Part shown: in pieces, positions 33,921-43,668 of the stretch
Layout: the number at the start of each line of letters is the position of its first letter
How positions within the stretch are numbered: position 1 is the first letter of the stretch
From: Candidatus Rifleibacterium amylolyticum
Lineage (GTDB): Bacteria > Muiribacteriota > Ozemobacteria > Ozemobacterales > Ozemobacteraceae
Length of the DNA stretch: 64,000 bases
Direction: 5' to 3'
Assembly (NCBI GenBank): GCA_009917695.1
Contig: JAACJG010000016.1
Coordinates: 1-64,000, forward strand
The notes under the pieces: model-generated
The model's database searches: none
Told to the model about the DNA's origin: nothing
Seen by the model: only the letters and a program-made list of their open reading frames with translations
Translations under genes and position numbers: made by a program

Positions 33921-34871
33921 TTATGGAAATACGTGAGTTCCGGCTTCGCCTTTGACAGCTTTTGCGAGATTCTCGGGATTGGTTATGATGGCGTGTTTGC
34001 CGCCAGCTTTGATGAACTTGATGATCGCTTCACACTTGGGAAGCATCGAACCCGGCTTGAAATGGCCTTCGGCACAATACTTTTCGAGTTCGGCGACTGT
34101 AACCTTGTCGAGAGGTTTCTGGTCGGGTTTGCCAAAATTGAGACAGGCTTTTTCGACGGCAGTTGATACGATGAAAGTGTCTGCCTTGATATTCGAGGCG
34201 AGAAGTGCCGAGGCAAAGTCTTTGTCGATAACTGCGGCAGTTCCCTTGAGGTCGCCGTTGTCTTCGCGGATGACCGGAATTCCACCGCCACCGACGGCTA
34301 CCACGCAGAATCCCTTGTCTGCGAGAGTGGTGATGGCGTTTTCTTCGATGATTTCGATCGGCAGCGGCGAGGCCACAACCCGACGCCAGCCGCGGCCGGC
34401 ATCTTCTACCATATCCCAGCCGTCTTTGGCAATACGCTCTTTGGCTTCGGCTTCAGTATAGAACTGGCCGATTGGCTTGGACGGCTTTTTGAACGAGGGG
34501 TCGTTCTTATCGACAAGAACCTGGGTAACTACAGTCACTACTGGCTTTTTGATGCCACGTTTCTTGAATTCGTTGCCGAGAGCCATCTGAAAATTGTAGC
34601 CGATGGCACCCTGAGTATCGGCACCGCAGGAGTCGAGCGGAACCGGGTGGATCTGGCTGCGGGCGATCTCGCTGCGCAGAAGAATGAATCCAACCTGTGG
34701 GCCGTTGCCGTGCGTGATGACGACGTTGTAACCCTGTTCGATCATGTCAGCGATATGAACCATAGTTTTTGCTGCGGCATTGTATTGATCAGGAACAGAC
34801 TGATGTTTGCTGTCGAGAATCAGTGAATTACCGCCTACTGCTACTACTGCGAGCTTTCCATTAGTTGCCAT
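33921..34871 (-). CDS. arcC: Carbamate kinase
   Basis: 316 residues, the normal family length. 'VVAVGGNSLIL' opens the amino-acid-kinase fold. 'NVVITHGNGPQVGFILLRSE', 'CGADTQGAIGYNFQMAL' and 'GFCVVAVGGGGIPVIRED' are carbamate-kinase signatures, with the acidic 'AVIDKDFASALLA' nucleotide site and 'GSMLPKCEAIIKFI'. It makes ATP from carbamoyl phosphate, yielding ammonia and CO2. With the YgeW carbamoyltransferase it would close a substrate-level phosphorylation route. GGAGGAAGATG precedes the ATG. It is the first gene of a two-gene operon with the PLP enzyme. Confidence 0.95.
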   Translation of the reverse strand: MATNGKLAVVAVGGNSLILDSKHQSVPDQYNAAAKTMVHIADMIEQGYNVVITHGNGPQVGFILLRSEIARSQIHPVPLDSCGADTQGAIGYNFQMALGNEFKKRGIKKPVVTVVTQVLVDKNDPSFKKPSKPIGQFYTEAEAKERIAKDGWDMVEDAGRGWRRVVASPLPIEIIEENAITTLADKGFCVVAVGGGGIPVIREDNGDLKGTAAVIDKDFASALLASNIKADTFIVSTAVEKACLNFGKPDQKPLDKVTVAELEKYCAEGHFKPGSMLPKCEAIIKFIKAGGKHAIITNPENLAKAVKGEAGTHVFP

Positions 34872-35099
34872 TCATCTTCCTCCGTCAGTTTGCGAACTGA
34901 CAACGAAATATATTGCATGCAACGAGGCGCCTTGAGCCCCCGTTCGTGAACTATTGTAACTTCTTTCCCTGCGGTCTTATATATAGCGCTGCAATTATAA
35001 CCACAAGTGTGGGAAAATTTAAAGCGAATTCGACGCTTGTAATTATTTGTGATAAAATTATTTTAGAGAAATTGAGACTTTACATTTTCGGGTGGATCT

Positions 35100-35858
35100 A
35101 TGAGACCAGCAAAGCCAGCAATCAGAGCTCCAAAAGTATCATTACAACAGGAAATCAGAGAAAAGCAGAACAACGGCTTCGTCTCGACAAAACAGGGTGT
35201 AGTAAAGCCTGTTTCTGAAGAAGAAGCGACAATAAGCTTTGGAAACCTTATCAGCAGTCTTTTTTCGCGGCAATTTGTCGTAACTGTTGCGATTATAGCT
35301 GTAATATTCACACTGGTTGTCTTGGTTAACTATTTGCCTGGGTGGCTGGCAGCCAGCAGCCGGCTCCACCACACCACCGCCCTGCCTTTCGAGTTGCCGC
35401 CTGAAATCGAAAACCAGCACGTCCCGGTCAGTGGCAACCCATCGCCATATAATGCCCAGGCTGAAGCCTGCTACATCGAGGGTAACAAGTTACTGGCAGC
35501 CGGGTTCAAGCATCGCGCTGAAAAAATGTTTCGGCAGGCAGCCGAATACAGCCCTGACAACCAGAAATACTGGGATGCCTGGCAGGCACTGCGACGGGAA
35601 GCAGATTTTGAAAGCTTCCGCCTGCAGATGCAGGCTTTGCTCGATGCTGGCCGTGCAGATGAGGCCTGGGAGGCCTACGTTAACGGCGTCAAGCGTGACC
35701 GCCGCTTTTTCCATCGCTATACTCCCGATTTTGCCGAACGTCTGGTGAAAGAGGGCTATCTTGCATCAGCTGCATCGATTCTGATGACATTCAATGAGCT
35801 TCATCCGGTAAATGCCAAGGCAAAGCCATTGCTCGAAAAGATTCGAAATACCCCCTGA
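35100..35858 (+). CDS. Single-pass membrane protein with TPR-like periplasmic domain
   Basis: 252 residues. A cytoplasmic basic N-terminus is followed by one membrane helix (about 58-80) and a C-terminal helical domain with TPR-like pairs ('AEACYIEGNKLLAAGFKHRA', 'EKMFRQAAEYSPDNQKYWDA'). GGTGGATCT precedes the ATG. It ends three bases before the giant convergent gene at 35862. No family recognised; a scaffold role is likely. Confidence 0.65.
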   Translation: MRPAKPAIRAPKVSLQQEIREKQNNGFVSTKQGVVKPVSEEEATISFGNLISSLFSRQFVVTVAIIAVIFTLVVLVNYLPGWLAASSRLHHTTALPFELPPEIENQHVPVSGNPSPYNAQAEACYIEGNKLLAAGFKHRAEKMFRQAAEYSPDNQKYWDAWQALRREADFESFRLQMQALLDAGRADEAWEAYVNGVKRDRRFFHRYTPDFAERLVKEGYLASAASILMTFNELHPVNAKAKPLLEKIRNTP

Positions 35859-35861
35859 GAC

Positions 35862-38800
35862 TTACCATTCTGAATACAGCGCCTTGCCTTCGAGATCGAT
35901 TCGATTGTTGGGCGAATAGATCTTCGCGCCTTCACCATATGCTGTTGGACGATCGCGGCCGCTGGCTTTTTCCAGCTGCACGCCGTCGAACCAGACATCT
36001 GTTCCGACGATGCTGGAACTGTTGCTGAGAATAAGATAGGTACTTTCGGTCAGGGCATCGAGTGAACCGTTGAATTTAAGAAACAGACGATACCAGGTTT
36101 TGTTGCCGGTTCTTATGCGGCCGGCTATGCCACCGGCGCCTGCCGGGTCGAGATTGCCGTTCTGATCTATGGTGACATAGATCATAGGCACAGAAGGTGT
36201 GTCGTCATTTTTGTCCTGCCGGAAGCCGATGGTCGCTGAAGCCGGCAAGCCATCTTCGAATCCGACATAGGCAGAGAAGATGAAGTCGTCGCCACCGCTG
36301 AAGGTTTCGGTAGCGATGCTTTGAAAAACGGTACCAGCTTCAAGATTTTTCGGCCCGGTCTGGGCAACGACCAGAACTGATGGAGCAATATTCACTGATG
36401 CAACCGGATATACTGTACTGTCCAGCGTTTGGACACCAGTGTAAGTGCCGGTTGCCTGGGCTGGATCAGCTTCAAATGTGATGCTGGCGATATAGGTCGC
36501 GCCCGGCGCCAGAGATGGCAACGGGTTTGGCGAGAAGGTCGGCACCATGGTGCCGCCGTCGCTTCCGTTCATTGTAGCCATTGGCGCTCCCCAGCTCAGG
36601 TCGCTTAGTGTGACATTGCCGGTGTTCTGGTAGGTAACGTTCACCGCAACTTTCTGCCCAAGCGAAACCGTCACCGGAAAAGCGGTATCAACCGCCGTAA
36701 TCGACAATCCTGGACTTTCTGCAACAGTAAGCGTCAGCAAAAATGTGTCTGATGCTTCCCTTATTGGGTCAAGTGCATTGTCGAATGGCGTTAGATCATC
36801 ATCGAATACTGTTTGAATAGCTGAATATATTCCTGGAGGAGTGTATTGCGGAATGATCACGCTTGCCGTGCAGTTGAGAGTGCCGCCTGCTGCTACTGAA
36901 CCAGGTGGCGTAAGAGTCGGGGTTAACGTCGCCGTTCCGTCACTGATTCCCTGTGGGATCCATCTTATGCGATTCGTATTGATATTGCCAGTGTTACTTA
37001 GTGTGAAATTAGTTGTGGCTGTTGTAGCATGCGCATGTGAGCCCATATTTACATCGTTTACGCTGATCAGTTTGGTTCCAACCAGAACTTTTGTTGTAAA
37101 GGTCGCAGTAACTTCACCTGAAGTATAAGAAATGTATGGCGCATCAGTATCGACATAGGCTCTCTGCGTTCCTTGGTAGTTGCCTGTGGCCTGCCCGACA
37201 GGAATTGTCAGAGTCGCAATTGCAGGGGATGAGCCGCCAACAGCCAGGTTCGTGGCGAAAGGAATGGGGTCGAACTGAATCTGCGCGTCTGGTATAGGAA
37301 TGCCAGGCCCAAGCGGCGGTAACCAGCTGGCAATTTCTCTTATATCGCTTGCTATTGGCTGATTGCCAAGATTGACTATGTTGAAACTGACAGCTGAAGA
37401 CCGGTCTGGTGCAACAGTTCCGAAGTCTAAGGTGGTCGGGCTGATACCGATAACAGTTTTGGCAATAACTCTCAACTTAAGATTGGCAGTATCTGAAGCT
37501 TCAGCTGGATCATCTATGTCACTGTTACCATTCGTGTCGTTCCAGACAGTTATTGTGCCTATATATTCGCCTTCCGGGGTGCCGGGCGGAACATTGACCT
37601 GCCATGTTCCGGTCAGGGTCTTGTTTTTGATCATGTATTCAAAAACGCTCGGTATAAAAATCGATGCAGTCGCTGGAATGGTCGTAGGCCCAACCAGAGC
37701 TGAGGCAGTGGCCATAGGTCGGTTCAAAATCAGCGTGCCGATGTTGTCAATTGTGAATTCGCATGTGTCAGATATGAGTGAAGGCATAGCATCTTCGATC
37801 AGCAGATCAGTTTCTACAATATCGATGAATTTAGTACCAACCTGGCAGGAAACGGTGAAAAATGCCTGAGGGTCACCTGTCAGATCAGGGTAATCACCCA
37901 GCAGATCATCATATATCGAGGCATATTGGCCAATATAATCGCCGTCAAGAATCGCCGGGTCGTTGGGGACCGTCAATGTCATGGTAGCAGGAAATATTGT
38001 GTTTGCCGGCTGGGGCGGCTGCGGATCAAAATCGTAATTGATGTCACTTAATAGTGGCACTCCATCGAGGCTGAGCGGAATTTTCTCCCAGCCAAGATCG
38101 CTAAGTAGAATGTTGCCTGTGTTTTTTACACTGAAAGTTGCAACACCAGTTTCAAGTTTGGAAAGAGGGCCGGCATCGGCTATTGGTGTAAGCACGCGTA
38201 GGCCACGGTAGGGAACGACATACATTTGTAGCGTCAGGATTTCAGGCGCTTCATTGTCATCGCCAAGATAGGTTCCGTCGCCGTCTTCGTCCTCGAATAC
38301 GGTAACAATACCGGAATAGGTGCCAATAGGCATGCCGGCAGGTACGTAAGCATTGATATAGGCTGTTCCTGTTGCCAGAACAGTTATGCTGGCCGGAAGG
38401 GTTAACTCGATTTCTTCTGCCGGTATGTAGAAGGCCGGGGTAGCGATGTTGTACATGTTGTCAATGATGCATTTGAGACAACTGAGAGTTTTGTCACCAA
38501 TGTTGGTGATTTTAAAACTGGCTTCTGGCAGCGGAAAGGTCGGTGTCGCATTGCCAAAATCGACAAGAGACGGGGTAAAATGCATCAGCTGGTTCCCGAT
38601 ACCGATTTCGAGTTGAAAGGTTGCGCTGGCACGGCCGTCGTTGGGGTTGCCGTCATCGTTGAGGTCTTCCCAGACGATAAAGTCGACAACATAATCGCCG
38701 TCGGTGGCTGCGGCATCTATATAGCCTGATATAGAAGCAATCTGGGCTGCTGTTGTCGTCATATCGCCGGCTGTAGCAGGTGTCACTGTTAAGGTAAAAT

Positions 38801-41800
38801 CAGTGGCCGTCTGTTGCTTGATTTTGACTTTTTCGAGCAATAGATTGCCCCCGTTAAAAATCGTAATGGATTTTGTGGCAATTGTATTGCCTATCTTCCA
38901 GTCGCCAAGGCTGACTGACTCTGGGAGTGTGTAGATAACCCGGCACTGACTGGCAGTGACAGTTGAGTTAAAGACATAGTTTGGCTCTCCGGCGTCAAGA
39001 ACGCCATTATACGGCGGCATATCTTCGAAAACGCTCATTGTTGCAATGTAGCTTCCGGCCGGTTGATTGTAAGGCATGTGCAGTTCTGCATAGGTGCTGG
39101 TAGCCGAGGGTGCTGCAACGGGAACAATGAAGCCCGACAACGGATACATGGTCAGCTGCGAAGGATGCAGCAGGTCTGCTGCAGCTGATTCATAAAAACC
39201 TTTATTCCAGCTGGTATGTGTCAGATCGGTCGAACCCAGATTGTTGACTTTACTGTTGCCGACGGTCTTATGCTCGCCGCAGACCATTGTGCCAAAATCG
39301 AGCGTTGCCGAGGCGTAAGACAGGTCACGATAACGTATTTTCAAAGGAGCAGAAATCGCAACGCCTGAAGTAGCATAACCAGGATCTGTCGATAGCAGAT
39401 TCGCGTCGTTGCCGGTGGCGCTTGCTATCATCTCCATAGTCCCAAGACCTGTATTCGTTAGCGCTCTGTATGTCCAGGTGAAACTCGCTGTGGCTCCGGC
39501 TTTTAGATCAATTGAAGGCGGATCCGGTTCTGTTAACCTCAACAGAGTTCCGCTGCCCGTGGAAAACTTGAGTGGATCGAGCGAAGGAATAATGTTTTCA
39601 ATCGTAGATCCCAGATTGACGTTGTTTGAAATTTCTAGAACAAGCGTGGTTTCCTGATTTTCTTCAATATCATCAGGTATAAAAGTAAGCTTAGCTGTGA
39701 TGCTACCAGGGTTTTGCACTTCGAAAAACTGTCTGGAGAGAAAAGTCTGGAGATTACCATTCCCAGAGTTACAGGTATACAAAAGTGTTTTCCAATCGCC
39801 GGCAGGACCAGGAATTGTGTAATTTTGAATTCTGACACCTACATTGGCTTTTTCATGGTCTGTAACCGGGGTTGCATTGTTTTCCGTTCCATTTCTTGCC
39901 AGGAAAAGTACCCTTATATTGTCTGCTCCCGGTATGTCTGTGTATTTGGCCCAGATCTCCTGCCCGACGTTGAATGTATATTGTTCGGTAGTGAACGCAG
40001 AATCTTTCGAACAATATCCAACAATGTTGCTGGCCATGATTAACCATGAATCACTGTCTGCACTGGTAGAACTAATTGCCGGTGAGGTTGACCAGTTTGC
40101 ATCTATACCTTCCGCAAATCCTCTTATGACAGGTGTTACCCCGGTAGCTGAATCGCTGGCAACAGCTACTTTAAAAGTGAAGGTTACAGGTGTGTTAGCT
40201 GCGAGTAAGAAAGGAAGAGCAGGATTTTCAAGCGTCTGATAATGAGTTCCCAGTGAAAAGGTTAAGCTGGCAGTATTTAACCATATAGAAGCTTGCCCGG
40301 TATTCTCAATATCCATTGTTACAACTAGATCGTGCTGGTTGAGATAGACTTGCGTTTCTGCGGCTACTATATTTCTTACTTCTAAAACAGGTGGTGTCTG
40401 TATGTCACAGGTATTGCTTGTGTCGGTTGCAGCAGTTAAAGAGCGCAGGTCATTCGAATCGACGCCATAACCACTGCCATGAAGGGTAAATGAACCTGGT
40501 GTCGCGGCAGTGTAGTTCCATGTTATGTCGGTGTAACTATAAGGTTCAACCGTAACCAGTCCTTGACTGGGACCCGAATTAAAGACAGCGGTACCTACGT
40601 TGCCCAAATCGAGGGTCAAAACAGATGCATAGGCTGTATCGACGCGGCTACCACCGCTGTTTACAAGCCGGGATGTTGCCTGAAAGGGTTGATTTACTGT
40701 TACTGAATCTGGCAGCAACACTTGAATACTAAGGCTGGCCGGATCGACAACGTCGAAATAGGTTTCGCACAGAGGAATCTCATTGGTTACACGCGAAACG
40801 ATGACACGCCACTTGCCGAGAAAAGTCGGGTCGTTGCTGAGCGTATAACTGTTGGTGAGAATGCCGGAGGGGTCTGTGAATACCATATCAGCCTGAACCT
40901 GCGATCCCCCCGGCTTATACCAGCGCATTCTGTAGTCGCGGTCTGGTTGCAGGTTGCTGCCTTTTGTATAGACGGTAAAGTTGCCGAGATTGAAGCTGTC
41001 AGCTTCGATTGTCCAGGCGGGAAATCCAAGTGGGCCGCGAAAAGTTTTCAGTACGCCGGATCTGATAGTCCAGCTGGGGGGAGTGGTATCACCAGTATTA
41101 TAGACAAAAGAATTGTAGGTGTTTCCATCAACATAACTCATACTGGCGTTTATAGTGCTTGTTCCGGTTGCTGATACTGGCGAAATGTCGATGTCGAATC
41201 TGATAACTTTCGTTTGGCCAGTCAATATAGTTTCTGAATAAGGTTCACTTACACCATAAGGACGCTGGTTGAGATAAGTGCCGAGACTGAAATGCAGTTC
41301 CGTGTCATTCCAGAGATCCCAGACTGCGGCTGCTTCACCATCGTTGCGCACGGTGATGTAAATGCCGGCTCCAGTCTGGTCGAGATATACTGTTGAAGAG
41401 GCAGTAATATCAAGAATTTTAAGGTTGGGTGGTTCTTGTATCTGCCAGAATGCTTTTACGTCAGATTCGTTATCTTCGATTGCTGCCAGAGTAATGCTGT
41501 TGCTGCCTGTGCACTTTGCGTCTATATAATCTATGCCTGATACGCTGTCGGTGCCTACTCCGACCAGCAGAGTAATGATCTTTGATTCGCCACCTGAGAT
41601 TGTAACAGGCAAAGTCGGTGATGGCGCGCCTATGATGTAGTCTCCATAAACCGGGGCATCGAAAATCAGTTCGATGGTATTCAGTGTTGCAGAGTTGCTG
41701 CCTGTATTTGCTACAGAAACCATTACAGGAAGCCCATTTTGCCCCTTTGTTACATTGGTTGTGGTTGTTTCTACTTTGGTGATCTGCAAACGGGCGCTGC

Positions 41801-42815
41801 GGTAAACAACTGGTAGAGAAAGCGGGGATTCAACGTCTGTGGTATCGACGTCAGATACGGCATACCAAGCTACATCCTGGGTTGGCGAGGCAGTATAAGT
41901 GGTGGATGCAGTTGAAGTGATTGTCGCAATCTGTGTCCATGGGCCATTTTCACTGTCATAGCTGCAATATATACGGTAGGGGTTGGTAGGTTTCAAGCCA
42001 TTTGCGCCGGTACCCGGCGTGCTGACATCCCAGGTGAGCTGGCAACCTCCTCTGGATGAACCGGAGACAGGAACGCTGGTTTCTACTGCTGTGAGGCCTG
42101 ATGGACTGATGTTGCAGGTAATATCATCTAACCACAGCTGAATGGTGTAGTTCTTATCGCCGGTAAGAGTCATAAAAAAGTGAACTATATAAGATTCTCC
42201 CGCCTCAAATAACATATCTGTTTGATTGGGAGTTGACCATGAGGTCTGGAGCGTTGCACCCGTGTGTGAAATTGCATGAAAAGTGCCACCGTCAATTACG
42301 GTGTCTGGAGCCGTAGATTTTCGAATAGTTCCCAGGTGTGCCGTTTTTGTTTCGGCTGTGGGGCTTGAGGCTTCCCGATATCTTAACGACACTCTTGCGT
42401 TAACGTTTGTATTTCGGGGGGGGGCAAGAAATTCTTGAAAAACAGTGAAATATGCACTGTAACCGAGGGTGGGGGCCTGAGTACCTTTGGTCTTGAAGTA
42501 GGACCATAAGGCGTCTACGCTATTGTCCTGGTCAAAGTCTGTTGTTCCTCCATCGTTAGTGGTTACCGGCTCAAGCGTCCAACCTGTTGTATCGGTATCG
42601 AAAGTGCTGTTTTGGATCTGATTGAGGGCGAAGGCATGGGATGAAATAAGTGTGAAAGCTATAATGAGCGACAGCAGGCAAGTAAAAAAGCGCAAAGATC
42701 GCGAAGTATTTGCGCGAGTGTTGGTGGGTGTTGCGTGGCGGCCAGTAAAAAATGTCGTTTCAGAACCTCTTTGCCTGCCGAATGCCGGCGTGGCGCTTAT
42801 GTGCTTATCTCTCAT
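35862..42815 (-). CDS. Giant secreted/surface protein with tandem Ig-like repeats
   Basis: 2317 residues from the ATG at 42815, supported by GGAG seven bases upstream; the frame is open to 42944. A long basic n-region leads to a signal peptide ending near residue 64 ('LISSHAFA'). About 65-220 is a jelly-roll-like region, about 230-320 an Fn3-like domain ('NPYRIYCSYDSENGPWTQIA'), and about 330-1170 CARDB/NEW3-like units ('VANTGSNSATL', 'ITVRNDGEAAAVWDLW'). About 1170-2150 holds eight units of roughly 125-135 residues with 'LDFG' starts, 'NLGN' or 'NTGN' strands and acidic DxDxDG loops such as 'FEDEDGDGTYLGDD'. The C-terminus is a lectin-like beta-sandwich. It is probably an extracellular adhesin or filament, with calcium-stabilised repeats (inference). 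No sorting signal was identified. Confidence 0.8.
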   Translation of the reverse strand: MRDKHISATPAFGRQRGSETTFFTGRHATPTNTRANTSRSLRFFTCLLSLIIAFTLISSHAFALNQIQNSTFDTDTTGWTLEPVTTNDGGTTDFDQDNSVDALWSYFKTKGTQAPTLGYSAYFTVFQEFLAPPRNTNVNARVSLRYREASSPTAETKTAHLGTIRKSTAPDTVIDGGTFHAISHTGATLQTSWSTPNQTDMLFEAGESYIVHFFMTLTGDKNYTIQLWLDDITCNISPSGLTAVETSVPVSGSSRGGCQLTWDVSTPGTGANGLKPTNPYRIYCSYDSENGPWTQIATITSTASTTYTASPTQDVAWYAVSDVDTTDVESPLSLPVVYRSARLQITKVETTTTNVTKGQNGLPVMVSVANTGSNSATLNTIELIFDAPVYGDYIIGAPSPTLPVTISGGESKIITLLVGVGTDSVSGIDYIDAKCTGSNSITLAAIEDNESDVKAFWQIQEPPNLKILDITASSTVYLDQTGAGIYITVRNDGEAAAVWDLWNDTELHFSLGTYLNQRPYGVSEPYSETILTGQTKVIRFDIDISPVSATGTSTINASMSYVDGNTYNSFVYNTGDTTPPSWTIRSGVLKTFRGPLGFPAWTIEADSFNLGNFTVYTKGSNLQPDRDYRMRWYKPGGSQVQADMVFTDPSGILTNSYTLSNDPTFLGKWRVIVSRVTNEIPLCETYFDVVDPASLSIQVLLPDSVTVNQPFQATSRLVNSGGSRVDTAYASVLTLDLGNVGTAVFNSGPSQGLVTVEPYSYTDITWNYTAATPGSFTLHGSGYGVDSNDLRSLTAATDTSNTCDIQTPPVLEVRNIVAAETQVYLNQHDLVVTMDIENTGQASIWLNTASLTFSLGTHYQTLENPALPFLLAANTPVTFTFKVAVASDSATGVTPVIRGFAEGIDANWSTSPAISSTSADSDSWLIMASNIVGYCSKDSAFTTEQYTFNVGQEIWAKYTDIPGADNIRVLFLARNGTENNATPVTDHEKANVGVRIQNYTIPGPAGDWKTLLYTCNSGNGNLQTFLSRQFFEVQNPGSITAKLTFIPDDIEENQETTLVLEISNNVNLGSTIENIIPSLDPLKFSTGSGTLLRLTEPDPPSIDLKAGATASFTWTYRALTNTGLGTMEMIASATGNDANLLSTDPGYATSGVAISAPLKIRYRDLSYASATLDFGTMVCGEHKTVGNSKVNNLGSTDLTHTSWNKGFYESAAADLLHPSQLTMYPLSGFIVPVAAPSATSTYAELHMPYNQPAGSYIATMSVFEDMPPYNGVLDAGEPNYVFNSTVTASQCRVIYTLPESVSLGDWKIGNTIATKSITIFNGGNLLLEKVKIKQQTATDFTLTVTPATAGDMTTTAAQIASISGYIDAAATDGDYVVDFIVWEDLNDDGNPNDGRASATFQLEIGIGNQLMHFTPSLVDFGNATPTFPLPEASFKITNIGDKTLSCLKCIIDNMYNIATPAFYIPAEEIELTLPASITVLATGTAYINAYVPAGMPIGTYSGIVTVFEDEDGDGTYLGDDNEAPEILTLQMYVVPYRGLRVLTPIADAGPLSKLETGVATFSVKNTGNILLSDLGWEKIPLSLDGVPLLSDINYDFDPQPPQPANTIFPATMTLTVPNDPAILDGDYIGQYASIYDDLLGDYPDLTGDPQAFFTVSCQVGTKFIDIVETDLLIEDAMPSLISDTCEFTIDNIGTLILNRPMATASALVGPTTIPATASIFIPSVFEYMIKNKTLTGTWQVNVPPGTPEGEYIGTITVWNDTNGNSDIDDPAEASDTANLKLRVIAKTVIGISPTTLDFGTVAPDRSSAVSFNIVNLGNQPIASDIREIASWLPPLGPGIPIPDAQIQFDPIPFATNLAVGGSSPAIATLTIPVGQATGNYQGTQRAYVDTDAPYISYTSGEVTATFTTKVLVGTKLISVNDVNMGSHAHATTATTNFTLSNTGNINTNRIRWIPQGISDGTATLTPTLTPPGSVAAGGTLNCTASVIIPQYTPPGIYSAIQTVFDDDLTPFDNALDPIREASDTFLLTLTVAESPGLSITAVDTAFPVTVSLGQKVAVNVTYQNTGNVTLSDLSWGAPMATMNGSDGGTMVPTFSPNPLPSLAPGATYIASITFEADPAQATGTYTGVQTLDSTVYPVASVNIAPSVLVVAQTGPKNLEAGTVFQSIATETFSGGDDFIFSAYVGFEDGLPASATIGFRQDKNDDTPSVPMIYVTIDQNGNLDPAGAGGIAGRIRTGNKTWYRLFLKFNGSLDALTESTYLILSNSSSIVGTDVWFDGVQLEKASGRDRPTAYGEGAKIYSPNNRIDLEGKALYSEW
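42416..42424. repeat. Homopolymer of nine G (C9 in the coding strand)
   Basis: A run of nine G on the plus strand lies inside the giant surface-protein gene, near codon 130. It encodes part of Ala-Pro-Pro-Arg. Gain or loss of one base would truncate the product, so the tract could switch the gene on and off. Confidence 0.6.
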
Positions 42816-43023
42816 CTGTTTGCTCCGCTTATTTAAATCCTGAACCAGCCTTTCTGCCTGTTGCGCAAAAAGACTGCTGTTTTCTTCTATATTCAGTATA
42901 ACAGACCTCCCGCCCGTACCGCAGCAAAATGTACGAAAAAACACCGCGACCTCTGCAACCGGACCTTTTTCAACGCAGAGTCAAAATATTGCGTCTGCTG
43001 GCAGAAAGCCTCAAAGTATCAGC

Positions 43024-43424
43024 TTAAAATCTCGATCTCGATGCTGCTTGTTTCTGTAGCAGTTTGAAGTCTTTATCGAAAGTGATCAACTTGGAGCAAT
43101 ATTCTTCAGCTGGCTTCAGATGCATGAGATCATTGATGTTTTCAGAAATTGCAGTTCAAGGCCTGACTTGGCTGCCCGAACGAAGATGTCCTGAGAAATT
43201 TCCCACGCGATGAATCTGGAGTAATATTCAAAGTCATTTCTGATGAGCTCTTCGTCAACCGATAGTTTTGACAAGGTGAAAAGAAGCTCCTGAAGAACCA
43301 GAACAGAGACTCTGAGTTATGATTTTTCGGCAAGCGACCGGATCAAATGAAGTGCAACCCGCTTCTTCTCTGGATCTTGTTCTACACTCGCATACACAAA
43401 CACATTGGTGTCAAGATATACCAT
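43024..43424 (-). pseudogene. Decayed PIN-domain toxin gene
   Basis: From the ATG at 43424 the frame reads 'MVYLDTNVFVYASVEQDPEK', the PIN N-terminus with its first catalytic Asp, then hits TAA at 43317-43319 after 35 codons. The same frame resumes as 'LRVSVLVLQELLFTLSKL' and 'WEISQDIFVRAAKSG' until near 43140. There, at an AAAA run, it must shift to reach 'INDLMHLKPAEEYCSKL' and 'ITFDKDFKLLQ', the PIN C-terminal Asp motif, ending at 43024. One nonsense codon and one single-base frameshift therefore inactivate it. The first codons overlap the end of the intact antitoxin-like gene by 14 bases, as in VapBC pairs. Confidence 0.8.
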
Positions 43425-43668
43425 TGTTCATGTCCTGCATCAGACCGTCGATTTCTGTGTCTTTGTCTATCTTGAAATGCCGGTTCTGCCAGGCATCGAA
43501 AAACTCTTCGTCTTGTCTGGTCCACTGAGGCTTTTCACAGGCATTATTCTGGGTGCTGGCCTCGGCTTTCAGATGCCTGATCAAATCGAGAAACTTGTTG
43601 CGCAGGTTCTCAGGCAAATTTCTGAAGTCTTCCAGAATTCTATCTTCAAGCGAATTCCTCGTATTCAC
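43411..43668 (-). CDS. Antitoxin-like partner of the PIN pseudogene
   Basis: 85 residues. A helical N-terminus 'EDFRNLPENLRNKFLDLIRH' resembles DUF2281/VapB-type antitoxin starts, and an acidic C-terminus ('EEFFDAWQNRHFKIDKD') would wrap the toxin. The stop codon TGA lies 14 bases inside the PIN reading frame, the usual coupling of antitoxin and toxin. With the toxin broken, this gene is an orphan. Confidence 0.6.
   Translation of the reverse strand: MNTRNSLEDRILEDFRNLPENLRNKFLDLIRHLKAEASTQNNACEKPQWTRQDEEFFDAWQNRHFKIDKDTEIDGLMQDMNNGIS

Noticed and set aside
42861-43067. Plus-strand 68-codon frame upstream of the giant gene
   Set aside because: It is antisense to the N-terminal extension and PIN remnant, has no ribosome-binding site and its composition is not protein-like.
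43142-43333. Minus-strand 63-codon frame within the PIN region
   Set aside because: It is an off-frame shadow. The conserved PIN residues lie in the broken frame described as a pseudogene.
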